Assembly: GCF_003313385.1 (NCBI RefSeq)
Contig: NZ_QMHN01000007.1
Coordinates: forward strand, 90,773 to 139,368
DNA length: 48,596 nucleotides
DNA from: Pedobacter chitinilyticus
GTDB lineage: Bacteria > Bacteroidota > Bacteroidia > Sphingobacteriales > Sphingobacteriaceae
Direction of reading: 5' to 3'
Part shown: positions 25,061 to 33,977 of the stretch, piece by piece
Numbering within the stretch: the first letter of the stretch is position 1
Layout of the letters: each line of letters starts with the position of its first letter
Made by a program: the position numbers and the translations under genes
The notes under the pieces: generated by a model
Databases searched by the model: none
The model's input: only the letters and a program-made list of their open reading frames with translations
What the model was told of the DNA's origin: nothing

Positions 25061-26251
25061 TTATAACCTTTTCTTTAATCTGGTGAGTGCTTCCAAATAA
25101 TAATAATCGGCATAGGTCAATGGTGCGTCTATTTCAGATTTGAAAGGCAAAGCTCCAGTGCTGTGTTTAAGGATAAAATTTCCATTCTCACCAAGTTTCG
25201 CGGTATATTCTTCCGATGAAAGGGTTCTAATCTGTGTATCCACTACTGCCATGTACTTCTCTTTCAATTTGGCATCTACAAAATCGCTCAGCTCTACTAA
25301 AGCCGACGCCATGATACAAGCTGCAGAAGCATCACGAGTAGTATTAGGAATTTGTGGTGCATTATAATCCCAATAAGGAATAAAATCTTTCGGCATTTGC
25401 GGATGGTTGATCAGAAAATTGGCGATATTTTTGGCCTGTTCTAAATATCGTTGATCTTTTGTTTCGCGATAAAGGTAGGTGTAGCCATAAAGCCCCCAAG
25501 CTTGTCCACGGCTCCAAGCCGATTCGTCACTTGCTCCCTGATGGGTTTGCTTCAAATGCGGAACGCCAGACTTACGGTCGTATGAAACCACATGGTAAGA
25601 GCTATAATCAGGACGGAAATGATACTTCATGGTTTTATCCGCATGTGAAATCGCTATTTTCCTAAAGTTTTCATCTTTGGAATAGTCGGCTGCCCATAGC
25701 ATCAATTCAAGATTCATGAGGTTGTCGATGATTACTGGATATTGCCACACTTCTTGTTTATGGTCCCACGAACGGATTAAGCCTACTTGTGGATCAAAAC
25801 GGGTAGCCAATGATTTAGCACCAGTTAACAGCACTTCTTTATAACGCTCTTCGCCAGTAAGTCGCAAGCCGTTTCCGAAACTGCAATAAAGCATAAAACC
25901 AACGTCGTGATTGTCGGTGGTGTATTTTTCCCGCTCTACCCTATCCGTATATAGTTTAGCGTATTTCAGCACTTCCTGATTTTTATTGTTTTCATACAAG
26001 TACCAAAGCGTACCTGGAAAAAAACCACTACACCACCATCTGGAATCAGAAGATACGTCTTTTCCATTTTCGAAAGATTTTGGAAGTCTACCCGCTTGGT
26101 TTTCGTACTTTTTGGCCATTAGTAAACTTTGTTGCTCTGCATTTTGAAAAGCTTTATCAATTACATTTTTTAGGGATTGTGCTTTTACTTGGCTCGTAAT
26201 AAGAAGTGCTATTAACAATAGCTTAGAGAAAGATTTTCTCATGTTGTTCAT
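25061..26251 (-). CDS. GH88 unsaturated glucuronyl hydrolase
   Basis: Predicted 396-residue exported GH88 enzyme (signal peptide ending QVKAQS). It removes 4,5-unsaturated uronic acid from oligosaccharides left by polysaccharide lyases, by hydration of the double bond. The (alpha/alpha)6 barrel signature RWWCSGFFPGTLWYLYE lies at about 71-87. Candidate catalytic aspartates are D116 (NHDVGFM) and D176 (IIDNLMNLE), matching the two conserved Asp of the Bacillus enzyme. The C-terminal YADYYYLEAL is typical. It heads a two-gene unit with the beta-helix protein and has an operator-linked promoter about 70 bp upstream. No classical polysaccharide lyase is seen in the window. Confidence 0.92.
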   Translation of the reverse strand: MNNMRKSFSKLLLIALLITSQVKAQSLKNVIDKAFQNAEQQSLLMAKKYENQAGRLPKSFENGKDVSSDSRWWCSGFFPGTLWYLYENNKNQEVLKYAKLYTDRVEREKYTTDNHDVGFMLYCSFGNGLRLTGEERYKEVLLTGAKSLATRFDPQVGLIRSWDHKQEVWQYPVIIDNLMNLELMLWAADYSKDENFRKIAISHADKTMKYHFRPDYSSYHVVSYDRKSGVPHLKQTHQGASDESAWSRGQAWGLYGYTYLYRETKDQRYLEQAKNIANFLINHPQMPKDFIPYWDYNAPQIPNTTRDASAACIMASALVELSDFVDAKLKEKYMAVVDTQIRTLSSEEYTAKLGENGNFILKHSTGALPFKSEIDAPLTYADYYYLEALTRLKKRL

Positions 26252-26872
26252 TTATTTTGGTTTAGGAAATTGGTTTTGATCATTACCAAATAGCGCTAAA
26301 TATTTTAACTATTTAGTATTTCCAAAACTAGCATAAAGGCGATTGGGAAAGGTTCGGTTTTGTACGGAAATGGTTCGTTTTCGTACATAGGAAGAAATAA
26401 AAAGGGTTTGGTCGGTTTTGCTAGACTTAACGTCCACAGAAGCGTCATTCCCGTGAAAACGGGAATCTTAAAGCATACTAAAACCTACTAGTGCATTACG
26501 ATACCCAATCGAATTGGGTATGACGAACATGGTGGCTAAGCCTTTTATAAATTAAACCCTCTCTCCCGATAAAATCGGGTTCTCTCCCTACGAGGGAGAC
26601 AATAGCGCTTGGGTAAGCTAGTACGAACTTGAATAGCAGCAGTACATAACAACCTGGCGCTAACCACATTCTTTCTTCTTCCAAAGGAGAGAGTTAGAGA
26701 GAGGTTTTATAATTAACAAACAACCCTATTGAAAAATCCTTCACTACCGAATAGTCGGTACAGCTAACGCTCTGCATGACAAAATCGAACGGATAATGAA
26801 CAATTGAACTAATGAACTAATGAACGATTAACCAGTTAAACAATTAACCGAATAACCAAAACCCAAACCCAA
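26252..26872. promoter_or_regulatory. Gene-free 621-bp stretch upstream of GH88
   Basis: No gene. The GH88 promoter/operator is at 26323-26386. Further out are a CGTCATTCCCGTGAAAACGG element (26441 on), a CCCTCTCTCCCGAT...CTCTCTCCCTACGAGGGAG repeat (about 26560-26600), a related GGAGAGAGTTAGAGAGAGG repeat (26685-26704) and a TGAACTAATGAACTAATGAAC run (26805 on). These resemble the other dispersed intergenic repeats. Confidence 0.6.
26323..26386 (-). promoter_or_regulatory. HTCS-type operator and promoter for GH88/beta-helix unit
   Basis: Half-sites GGTTCGGTTTTGTAC (26351-26365) and GGTTCGTTTTCGTAC (26372-26386) on the plus strand are 21 bp apart with a GGAAAT linker. CAAAACTA at 26323-26330 is TAGTTTTG on the minus strand, 20 bp downstream of the operator. 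Spacing is identical to the SusC promoter. The predicted leader to GH88 is only about 65 nt. Confidence 0.78.
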
Positions 26873-29800
26873 TTACTTCTTACCTGCCCCAGTGGAGGAT
26901 TTTTTTTTCATCTCCGATGGGCTTATTTCAAATTGCTTTTTGAAACATACACTAAAATACTTGGCGTTGTTGAAACCTGTTTGGTAAGCTACTTCGGCTA
27001 CGGTTAAATCCGATTTCTCTAATAGGTAAGCACTTCTCTTCAATCGGATATTTAAAATAAACTCTTTGATCGACATGCCTACAATGTCGTGGATTTTTTG
27101 GTACAGAATGGTCCTTCCTACGTTCATATCCGACACAAAATCGTCTACAGAGTAATTGGCATTAGCGATATTTTGCTCAATCACTTTCATTGCTTTCACC
27201 AAAAGCTCTTCATCCATTGAGGTAATGGTCACATTAGAAGGATCAACTTGGATACGTTTGCTGTATTTCTCTTTGAGTTCCTTTTGATTCTTTAAAATGG
27301 TGTCTATCTGTTGCAACAAATAGTCTACATCAAAAGGTTTATCGATAAATACACTTGCGCCGTATTCGAGTGCCTTGATTTTATTCTGATTATCATCACC
27401 ATTACCCGAAATCATGATGATTGGAATATGGCTGGTTTTAAAGTTATTCCTTAAGCTTCGGCAAACTTCAAATCCGTTCTTATTAGGCATGATCAAATCG
27501 GTAATGATCAGCTGGGGATAAATTTTCTCCGCTTTGATTAAGCCTTCTACACCATCACTGGCGGTGTAGACATTGTATCGTTCTGACAGCCGCTGCTCCA
27601 TATAAGCACGCATAGCAGGATCATCTTCAATCAATAATAAGCTATTGGCTTTTCTTGCACTCGATGCTGCATTTTCTGGCTCTGTAGCATCCAACATAAT
27701 GTCATCGATCTCTGAGATGGTGTAGTCGTAAACGTTCGACTGCATGTCCCCAGAACTGGCTTGCGTTTTTAGTGGTAGCATAATGGTAAAGGAAACCTTA
27801 TCCGCTTTATTCACCATCCATATTTTTCCGCCAAGTACATCAACCAGTTCCTTCACAATGGCAAGCCCTAAACCTGAGCTTTCTTCAAAGGTCGGCCGGT
27901 GCGATGAAAGGCGGTTAAAGGAAGTAAATAAGGTGGCAATCTGCTCTTCCGAAAAACCATCGCCGCTATTGAGCACTTCAATGGAGATATAAGCCGTTTC
28001 TTGTTCATCCAAGGGTTCAGCAAGTCTTTGCTTTTCTTCCTCGGTAGCGGCATAAATACGTACCCCTACATAGCCTTTATTCGGAGTATATTTTAATGCG
28101 TTAGAGAATAGGTTCGTTAGAATTTTCTCGATCACATCGTAATCAAAAGCCACATGTAGGTTATCTTGATAAGTGGAAATACTGGTTTCGATTTCCTTCT
28201 TATTGGCATATAACTCGAATAGTCCGAAAACATCTCGCACAAAGTTGATGAAGTCACCAATCTGCGGGTTTAGTGTGATTTTTTGACTTTCTATTTCTCT
28301 AAAACGCAGCAACTGACTGATCATCCGCTGGATGCGGGTCACATTTTTCTCAATCAAGCTCATGTAACCCTTGGCGCCATCGTTAGTTCCCAAGGTTTCT
28401 TTAAGCTGTTTAAGTGGCTGAAGTACCAAGGTAAGTGGCGTTTTTAAATCATGGGAAATATTGGTAAAGAAATCGGTACGTGCTTGGTTCAGCTCCCGCA
28501 TATTTTTTTCCTTCAATGCTTCTAAGGCTAATCTTTCCTTAAATACTTTTTTATTGGTGTAATAGCGGGTGATGAAAAACAACAGGGCAAAAGCAATGGC
28601 AATATAAAAGCAATAAGCCCACCACGACAGGAAAAAAGGCGGGTCAACGTGGATGTAAAGTCGTGAGATTTGATCTCCCCAAAGGCCATCGTTGTTAGAG
28701 GCTTTGATTTCGAAAGTATAATCGCCACTAGGGAGATTAAGGAACTGCACCGATCTTTGGTTGTTGTGGATAATTTGCCATTTTTCGCCCAATCCTTTCA
28801 TACGATAGGCAAATTGGTTCTTATCCGCCGACAAATAACTATCTGCCGAAAACCTAATTTCTACATTCGATTGTTTGCTGCTCAGCTTTATCCTGTTTTC
28901 TTTTTGATTAGATAAACTGGCAATATCTTTAGCTAAAGGCGATTGCTCTGTTTGCGTGGTAATTTGTTTATTGTTGACAAAAAATCCTGTAAAGAAAACT
29001 CTAGGCTTTTGTGGGTTTTTATTCAAGTAAGCAGGGTCAAAAAGCAGGAATCCGTTGGTGCCGCCAAAAAGCATTTCGCCTTTTGATGTTTTGTATGCGG
29101 CACGGATGTAGAATGAGCCGCAGCTGTTTTCTTGGTAAAAGCGTGCTTTTTCAAAGGTCTTTGCTTTGGCATCGTAATAGTAAAGTCCATCGCTGGTGCT
29201 CAACCAAATGTTTTTAGAAGCATTGTCTTCCAAAATGCCAAACACCATTTTTACAGGCAAACCATTGCTGCTGCTATAGTTCACATAGGTACCATTAGGC
29301 TTAAGTACGTTCACTCCTTTTCCCAAAGTGCCCAGCCATAAATCGCCATTGGATGCCAAATAAAAACTGCAGAGGTAATTGGCGGAATAGGAAGCGTCTT
29401 TGATCATGTAATGCTTCAATACTTTTTGCGTGTTAGGATCAACGACGAAAAACCCTTGGTGTGTGACTAAACAAATTTGATTTTGCTTATTCACAAACAG
29501 GGCTTCAATTTCCAGATACAGTTTTTCACCATTGGCACCAATTACCCTGGTCATTTCAATAGGCCCTTGTACAGTTTTTTTGTAAAAGAACGACTTGTCG
29601 GGATCGGTCATCCACCATGTGCCCTGTTGATCACGTACATAATCGTACACGGTTAAGGGCTGTTTGCTTTCTGGCGATAGAAAACCAAGGCTACCAAAGT
29701 TTCCCGAGTTCATATCGTAAGTTCCAATACCGCCACTAAATGCCGAAATATACAACTGCTTGCTTTGCTGATCGAACTTGAGGCGCTTGATCATATTAGA

Positions 29801-30943
29801 GTTAGGCGAATTGCCTGGCGATTTCACGAAATGTCTAAAAGTATCGCTTTTTCTGTTCCAATAATTGAGCCCACCACCTTCTGTACCAATCCACATATTA
29901 CCTAAATGATCTTCCTGGAAACTGCTCACGATAGGATGGCTTAGTCCGCCAAGGCTAGGCGTAAAATACCTTGCACGGGAATCGTAGAGGGAACAATAAG
30001 CGATTTTACCACCATAAGTACCTATCCATGCGCCCTGATCGGGATCGGGATAAATGGTCCAAATAGAGTTATTAGGTAAGGAGAAAGCATCATTCAGGTT
30101 CATGCGCAAGAAATTGCTACTTTCCGTTGCTGGATCATAAAAGAAAAGTCCTGCTTGGGCGGCCACCCAAATAATGCCAGTTTGGTCTGCGTAAAGTTTT
30201 TTAGAAATGAAGGATTTGGTGCCATTAATCACTACAGGGATATTTTTTTTGACCGTTCCCGCAGCATCGGTGACAAAAATACCTCCACGTTGGGTCAAAA
30301 AATAGTATAAACCTTTGTAAGCTAAGGCATCGTTTACGGCATTTGTGGTTCCACCAAAGTTTGCAAAAGGAATGAACCTGCGTTTGGCCACATCTACTTT
30401 TTGCAGCACCGCATCTTGGGTGATGTAAACACTGCCATTTAAACTGATGAGATTATTGAAGGATTGATTTTTTGGCAAGATGAAACCATCCGTTTTGTTG
30501 GTTTGTGGATCATAACGTTTCAAACTGTCGGCAGACAACATGTATAATTTACCGTCGCTATGTAAACAAAGTGAGCGGACTTTTTGGTCAACAACGATAT
30601 CGAACGAAAACTTGTCGTAGTTAAATTTTAACAAACCGTGTCCAGTGCTCAGAAACAAATTTCCTTTTTTATCTCTAACCACTGAACCAAAGCCCCACTT
30701 TACCTTTGGTTTAATAGAAAAAACGATGTCATTCAGTTGGTAAAAGTTGTTACCATCATACATGAAAAGCGCATCGGGTCCTGTATACCACATCCTTCCC
30801 AAGCTATCCTTTGCCATGCTTTGTATTCCGCCGTAATACGAAGTTTCAGGCATGATATGAAACCTATACTTCGAAACATCGATGGCAAAAACATTCTGAA
30901 AGAGGAGAATAAGGAAGCAAGTAAGCAGACCGTATTTTTTCAT
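26873..30943 (-). CDS. Hybrid two-component sensor-regulator (HTCS)
   Basis: Predicted 1356-residue one-protein two-component system that senses the glycan product in the periplasm and activates the locus. A signal peptide or anchor comes first. Two-bladed-propeller-type Reg_prop repeats (DSLGRMW, GNMWIGTEGGG, GDLWLGTLGKG) span roughly 40-640 and a Y_Y_Y domain about 690-765. One transmembrane helix is at about 771-791. HisKA H831 (SHDLKTPLTL), HATPase N946, a receiver with D1149 (IITDLIMP) and K1202, and an AraC-type HTH (1260-1345) follow. All catalytic residues are present. It lies 48 bp after GH3 on the same strand, so it may be cotranscribed with the enzymes and autoregulated. Confidence 0.95.
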   Translation of the reverse strand: MKKYGLLTCFLILLFQNVFAIDVSKYRFHIMPETSYYGGIQSMAKDSLGRMWYTGPDALFMYDGNNFYQLNDIVFSIKPKVKWGFGSVVRDKKGNLFLSTGHGLLKFNYDKFSFDIVVDQKVRSLCLHSDGKLYMLSADSLKRYDPQTNKTDGFILPKNQSFNNLISLNGSVYITQDAVLQKVDVAKRRFIPFANFGGTTNAVNDALAYKGLYYFLTQRGGIFVTDAAGTVKKNIPVVINGTKSFISKKLYADQTGIIWVAAQAGLFFYDPATESSNFLRMNLNDAFSLPNNSIWTIYPDPDQGAWIGTYGGKIAYCSLYDSRARYFTPSLGGLSHPIVSSFQEDHLGNMWIGTEGGGLNYWNRKSDTFRHFVKSPGNSPNSNMIKRLKFDQQSKQLYISAFSGGIGTYDMNSGNFGSLGFLSPESKQPLTVYDYVRDQQGTWWMTDPDKSFFYKKTVQGPIEMTRVIGANGEKLYLEIEALFVNKQNQICLVTHQGFFVVDPNTQKVLKHYMIKDASYSANYLCSFYLASNGDLWLGTLGKGVNVLKPNGTYVNYSSSNGLPVKMVFGILEDNASKNIWLSTSDGLYYYDAKAKTFEKARFYQENSCGSFYIRAAYKTSKGEMLFGGTNGFLLFDPAYLNKNPQKPRVFFTGFFVNNKQITTQTEQSPLAKDIASLSNQKENRIKLSSKQSNVEIRFSADSYLSADKNQFAYRMKGLGEKWQIIHNNQRSVQFLNLPSGDYTFEIKASNNDGLWGDQISRLYIHVDPPFFLSWWAYCFYIAIAFALLFFITRYYTNKKVFKERLALEALKEKNMRELNQARTDFFTNISHDLKTPLTLVLQPLKQLKETLGTNDGAKGYMSLIEKNVTRIQRMISQLLRFREIESQKITLNPQIGDFINFVRDVFGLFELYANKKEIETSISTYQDNLHVAFDYDVIEKILTNLFSNALKYTPNKGYVGVRIYAATEEEKQRLAEPLDEQETAYISIEVLNSGDGFSEEQIATLFTSFNRLSSHRPTFEESSGLGLAIVKELVDVLGGKIWMVNKADKVSFTIMLPLKTQASSGDMQSNVYDYTISEIDDIMLDATEPENAASSARKANSLLLIEDDPAMRAYMEQRLSERYNVYTASDGVEGLIKAEKIYPQLIITDLIMPNKNGFEVCRSLRNNFKTSHIPIIMISGNGDDNQNKIKALEYGASVFIDKPFDVDYLLQQIDTILKNQKELKEKYSKRIQVDPSNVTITSMDEELLVKAMKVIEQNIANANYSVDDFVSDMNVGRTILYQKIHDIVGMSIKEFILNIRLKRSAYLLEKSDLTVAEVAYQTGFNNAKYFSVCFKKQFEISPSEMKKKSSTGAGKK

Positions 30944-30991
30944 TTAAAAGGATTTCCGTTGGTTGTTAAAATTTGGATAAAGCTCAAAGCC

Positions 30992-33187
30992 TTAATCTAC
31001 GATTTCTACCTTAATTTTCTTATTCTTCACCAAAATATTGTAATCTCCAGCTTCTAGAAAACGTTTTCCGTTACCATCCACAAAGCTAAGGTCTCGCTCT
31101 GGATCGATTTCAAATTTATAGGTTTTGGTTTCGCCTTTTTTCAAGAGTTGCTTTTCGAAATGCTTAAGCTCTTTGATAGGGCGTGAGATACTAGATACTG
31201 GATCTTGTATAAACCAATGTACGGTTTCCACCCCATCCCTATCGCCTGTGTTGCTTACGGGAATTTCTACCAGTAGTTTGCTGCCACGTTTAATTTGTGT
31301 AGCAGATACTTTTAGTTCTCCATATTGGAAAGTGGTATAGCTTAACCCATGTGCAAACTCATATAAAGGCGTGCTCGGAATATCCTGATACTTGCCTTGG
31401 TGAGGACGGGCACTCTGTCTGTAGTTGTAATAAATAGGAATTTGACCTGTGGAATAAGGGAAGGTCATGGATAATTTACCAGAAGGATTTACCCTCCCTG
31501 ATAAAACACCTGCCAATGGTTTCCCTCCAGGTGTTCCTGGGTGCCACATGGTTAAAATAGCATCACTAATGGGCTCTAAACGGTTAAGTTCCAACGGACG
31601 ACCGCTCGACAATACCAATATCACAGGCTTGCCCAGCTTTTTCAGTTCCACGGCCAGTTCTTCCTGTATTTGTGGCAGCGCAATGGTTGAGCGTGAAGCA
31701 TTTTCGCCACTCCAGTTTTTCTTTTCACCCAAGCAAAGGACAATCACATCAGCGTTTGCAGCTACATTTTTAGCTTCTTCAAAATTCTTTTTGTCTTGTC
31801 CATCAAAATCACAACCCAAAGCATAAGTTACTTCGGCTTTGTCTTTATATTCTGCTTTTAAAGCATCAACAACAGTGGTTACTTCTTCGGCATTGCCTTG
31901 CGCTGCCCATGAACCTAGCAAATGCCATTTGGTTTGAGCTATGGGTCCAATTACGGCAATTTTCGACACCTTGTTTAGGGGTAGTGCTTTATTTTGGTTC
32001 TTCAATAACACAATTGATTCTTCTGCCAACTGTTCGGCAATCTTCATGCTTTCTGGGCGATAGAATCTTTGTTTCTCGGTTGTAGTTGGCGTGTAAGGAC
32101 GGTCAAATAATCCCAAACGGAATTTTACCCTGAGTACTCTTCTTACCGATTCATTCAACAACGCTTCAGATACCTTGCCTTCTTTCACCAATTCGCCTAA
32201 ATGGTTATCGTAACATCTGTTCATCATGTCCATTTCAACGCCAGCGGTAAATGCTTTTAGTGCCGCTTCTTTTTTATTGGCCGCCACGCCTTGCGGACGT
32301 AATTGCTCTATTGATCCCCAGTCTGAAACCACAAAACCATCGTGTTTCCAACGGTCTTTAAGCACTTCGGTTAAGGTATAATGGTTGGCAGAACCTGGCG
32401 TTCCGCTAATATCATTGAAAGAACTCATTAAAGTGGCCGCTCCTGCTTTTACACCTTGCTCATAAGGCAGCATGTAAGTGTCCCAAAGTGTTTGTCTCGA
32501 TATTTCTGAATACACATAATCGCGTCCCGCTTCTGAAGCGCCGTAACCAATGTAATGCTTTAAGCAAGCCGCTACATTTTTTTCGCTAGATAGGTCAGTT
32601 CCTTGGTAACCTTTTACCGAAGCTACTGTAAAAACAGCATTGGTGTAAGGGTCTTCGCCATAGCCTTCGGCCACACGACCCCAACGACCATCTCTAGCTA
32701 CGTCAATCATGGGCGAGAAAGTCCAATCTACCCCCGACATTCTGGCTTCTTGGGCAGCTACGCCACAGGCCTGCTCCACCAACTTGGGGTTCCAGGCACA
32801 AGCTTGGGCTAAGGAGATGGGATAAATGGTGCGGAAACCGTGAATCACATCGTAACCAAAAATGATGGGAATGCCCAAACGGCTTTGCTCCATCGCTTTT
32901 TTCTGTACCCTGTTGCGCAAATCAGCATTGCTGCCAAAATAAATGAGCGAGCCTATTTGTGCCGGAATATCATTCACTGGATCGGCCATGTTATTGGCAT
33001 TGTCATTTCTGCCTAAGGTATATTGGTTCAACTGCATTACCTTTTCCTCCAAGGTCATGCGGGCCAATAAATCTTCTATACGTTTTTCGATAGGTTGCTT
33101 GGCATCTTTATATAAGGGATTTTCTTTTTTATAACCTGAAAATAAGGTAATGGTGATTACTGATAACAGTAAGGTAACTTTCTTCAT
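30992..33187 (-). CDS. bglX: GH3 beta-glucosidase-like enzyme, lipobox Cys replaced
   Basis: Predicted 731-residue GH3 enzyme of the BglX type (beta-glucosidase or beta-xylosidase). The N-terminal barrel contains the nucleophile D289 in FVVSDWGS, preceded by KHYIGYG. The C-terminal domain has the acid/base candidate E495 in WSGEN, and a fibronectin-III-like tail ends the protein. The signal sequence TITLFSG is followed by Y19-K-K. In this organism the equivalent position is usually Cys (lipobox), and the codon TAT is one step from TGT. It therefore may not be lipidated and could be periplasmic. It follows the jelly-roll protein gene by 11 bp and precedes the HTCS. Confidence 0.92.
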   Translation of the reverse strand: MKKVTLLLSVITITLFSGYKKENPLYKDAKQPIEKRIEDLLARMTLEEKVMQLNQYTLGRNDNANNMADPVNDIPAQIGSLIYFGSNADLRNRVQKKAMEQSRLGIPIIFGYDVIHGFRTIYPISLAQACAWNPKLVEQACGVAAQEARMSGVDWTFSPMIDVARDGRWGRVAEGYGEDPYTNAVFTVASVKGYQGTDLSSEKNVAACLKHYIGYGASEAGRDYVYSEISRQTLWDTYMLPYEQGVKAGAATLMSSFNDISGTPGSANHYTLTEVLKDRWKHDGFVVSDWGSIEQLRPQGVAANKKEAALKAFTAGVEMDMMNRCYDNHLGELVKEGKVSEALLNESVRRVLRVKFRLGLFDRPYTPTTTEKQRFYRPESMKIAEQLAEESIVLLKNQNKALPLNKVSKIAVIGPIAQTKWHLLGSWAAQGNAEEVTTVVDALKAEYKDKAEVTYALGCDFDGQDKKNFEEAKNVAANADVIVLCLGEKKNWSGENASRSTIALPQIQEELAVELKKLGKPVILVLSSGRPLELNRLEPISDAILTMWHPGTPGGKPLAGVLSGRVNPSGKLSMTFPYSTGQIPIYYNYRQSARPHQGKYQDIPSTPLYEFAHGLSYTTFQYGELKVSATQIKRGSKLLVEIPVSNTGDRDGVETVHWFIQDPVSSISRPIKELKHFEKQLLKKGETKTYKFEIDPERDLSFVDGNGKRFLEAGDYNILVKNKKIKVEIVD

Positions 33188-33198
33188 AATGATTGAAC

Positions 33199-33966
33199 TT
33201 ATTTAAAAACGGGGGTTTGCGATAACTTCATTGTTTTTTGTTGATGGTGCTTTAGTTCGAAAACGACGATTTCATTCTCGCCCTGTACCAAATCTTCGGT
33301 AGGAATTAGGATGGAACGCTGCTTTTCTTCTTCCCAATAGGAACCCAGGTATTTGCTATTGATCCAAACTTCTCCCATTCCCCAGCCCGAAATATCTAGG
33401 TAAGTATTTTTTAAACCCTCCATACGGAAAGTACCTTTGTAAAAACCAGGGTTTCCATCAGTTAAATCACTATCGTAGGCAAGGTTTTTTACAGGAAATT
33501 TTCGCACGTTAAGTGGTAACATTTTCCAGTTTTCGATGTCGTTTCCATCCAAAGTAATTTCCCCAAATAAACCTTTGGAGTTGTCGGTAATTTCGGGGCC
33601 GTAGGTAATCCTGCCAATATTTTCTACATAAATCTGCAGCAAATATTTTCCAGGCTCGGTTTTAATGGCCATTTTCTTACGGCTATCAGTCAATGTTCCC
33701 TGCAACTTCCCATTTACGTACACCGCTGCATAATCACGTACATTTTCCAATTCCAATTCTTCACTATCAGATTGTGTGGTGATCTCCGTTTGATAAAGCA
33801 CATAACCAAATTCGACATTCAAGTCGTTCATGGACAGCAACTGCTCTGAAGTTACCGCTGGCAAATAAACTTGCGTTAAGGAAGCCTTTTTATCCAAAGT
33901 GATTTCTTGGGCCTGCACTAATCCACTGGCCAATATCGCTAAACTTAATGCTATTCTCCACTTCAT
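33199..33966 (-). CDS. Free-standing GH35-type jelly-roll protein (no barrel)
   Basis: Predicted 255-residue exported protein (signal peptide ending VQAQ). The whole mature sequence matches the C-terminal non-catalytic region of GH35 beta-galactosidases. It contains FGYVLYQT, LELENVRDYAAVYVNG, YVENIGRITYGPEI, GLFGEITLDG, FYKGTF and the galactose-binding domain hallmark GWGMGEVWINSKYLG. The GH35 TIM barrel, with its two catalytic glutamates, is absent. The upstream gene is a GH2 enzyme ending 11 bp before it, with no leftover barrel sequence between them. It may be a carbohydrate-binding accessory protein, possibly for the GH2 or GH3 partner. A fission remnant is the alternative. Confidence 0.85.
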   Translation of the reverse strand: MKWRIALSLAILASGLVQAQEITLDKKASLTQVYLPAVTSEQLLSMNDLNVEFGYVLYQTEITTQSDSEELELENVRDYAAVYVNGKLQGTLTDSRKKMAIKTEPGKYLLQIYVENIGRITYGPEITDNSKGLFGEITLDGNDIENWKMLPLNVRKFPVKNLAYDSDLTDGNPGFYKGTFRMEGLKNTYLDISGWGMGEVWINSKYLGSYWEEEKQRSILIPTEDLVQGENEIVVFELKHHQQKTMKLSQTPVFK

Positions 33967-33977
33967 CTTATCTCCTC

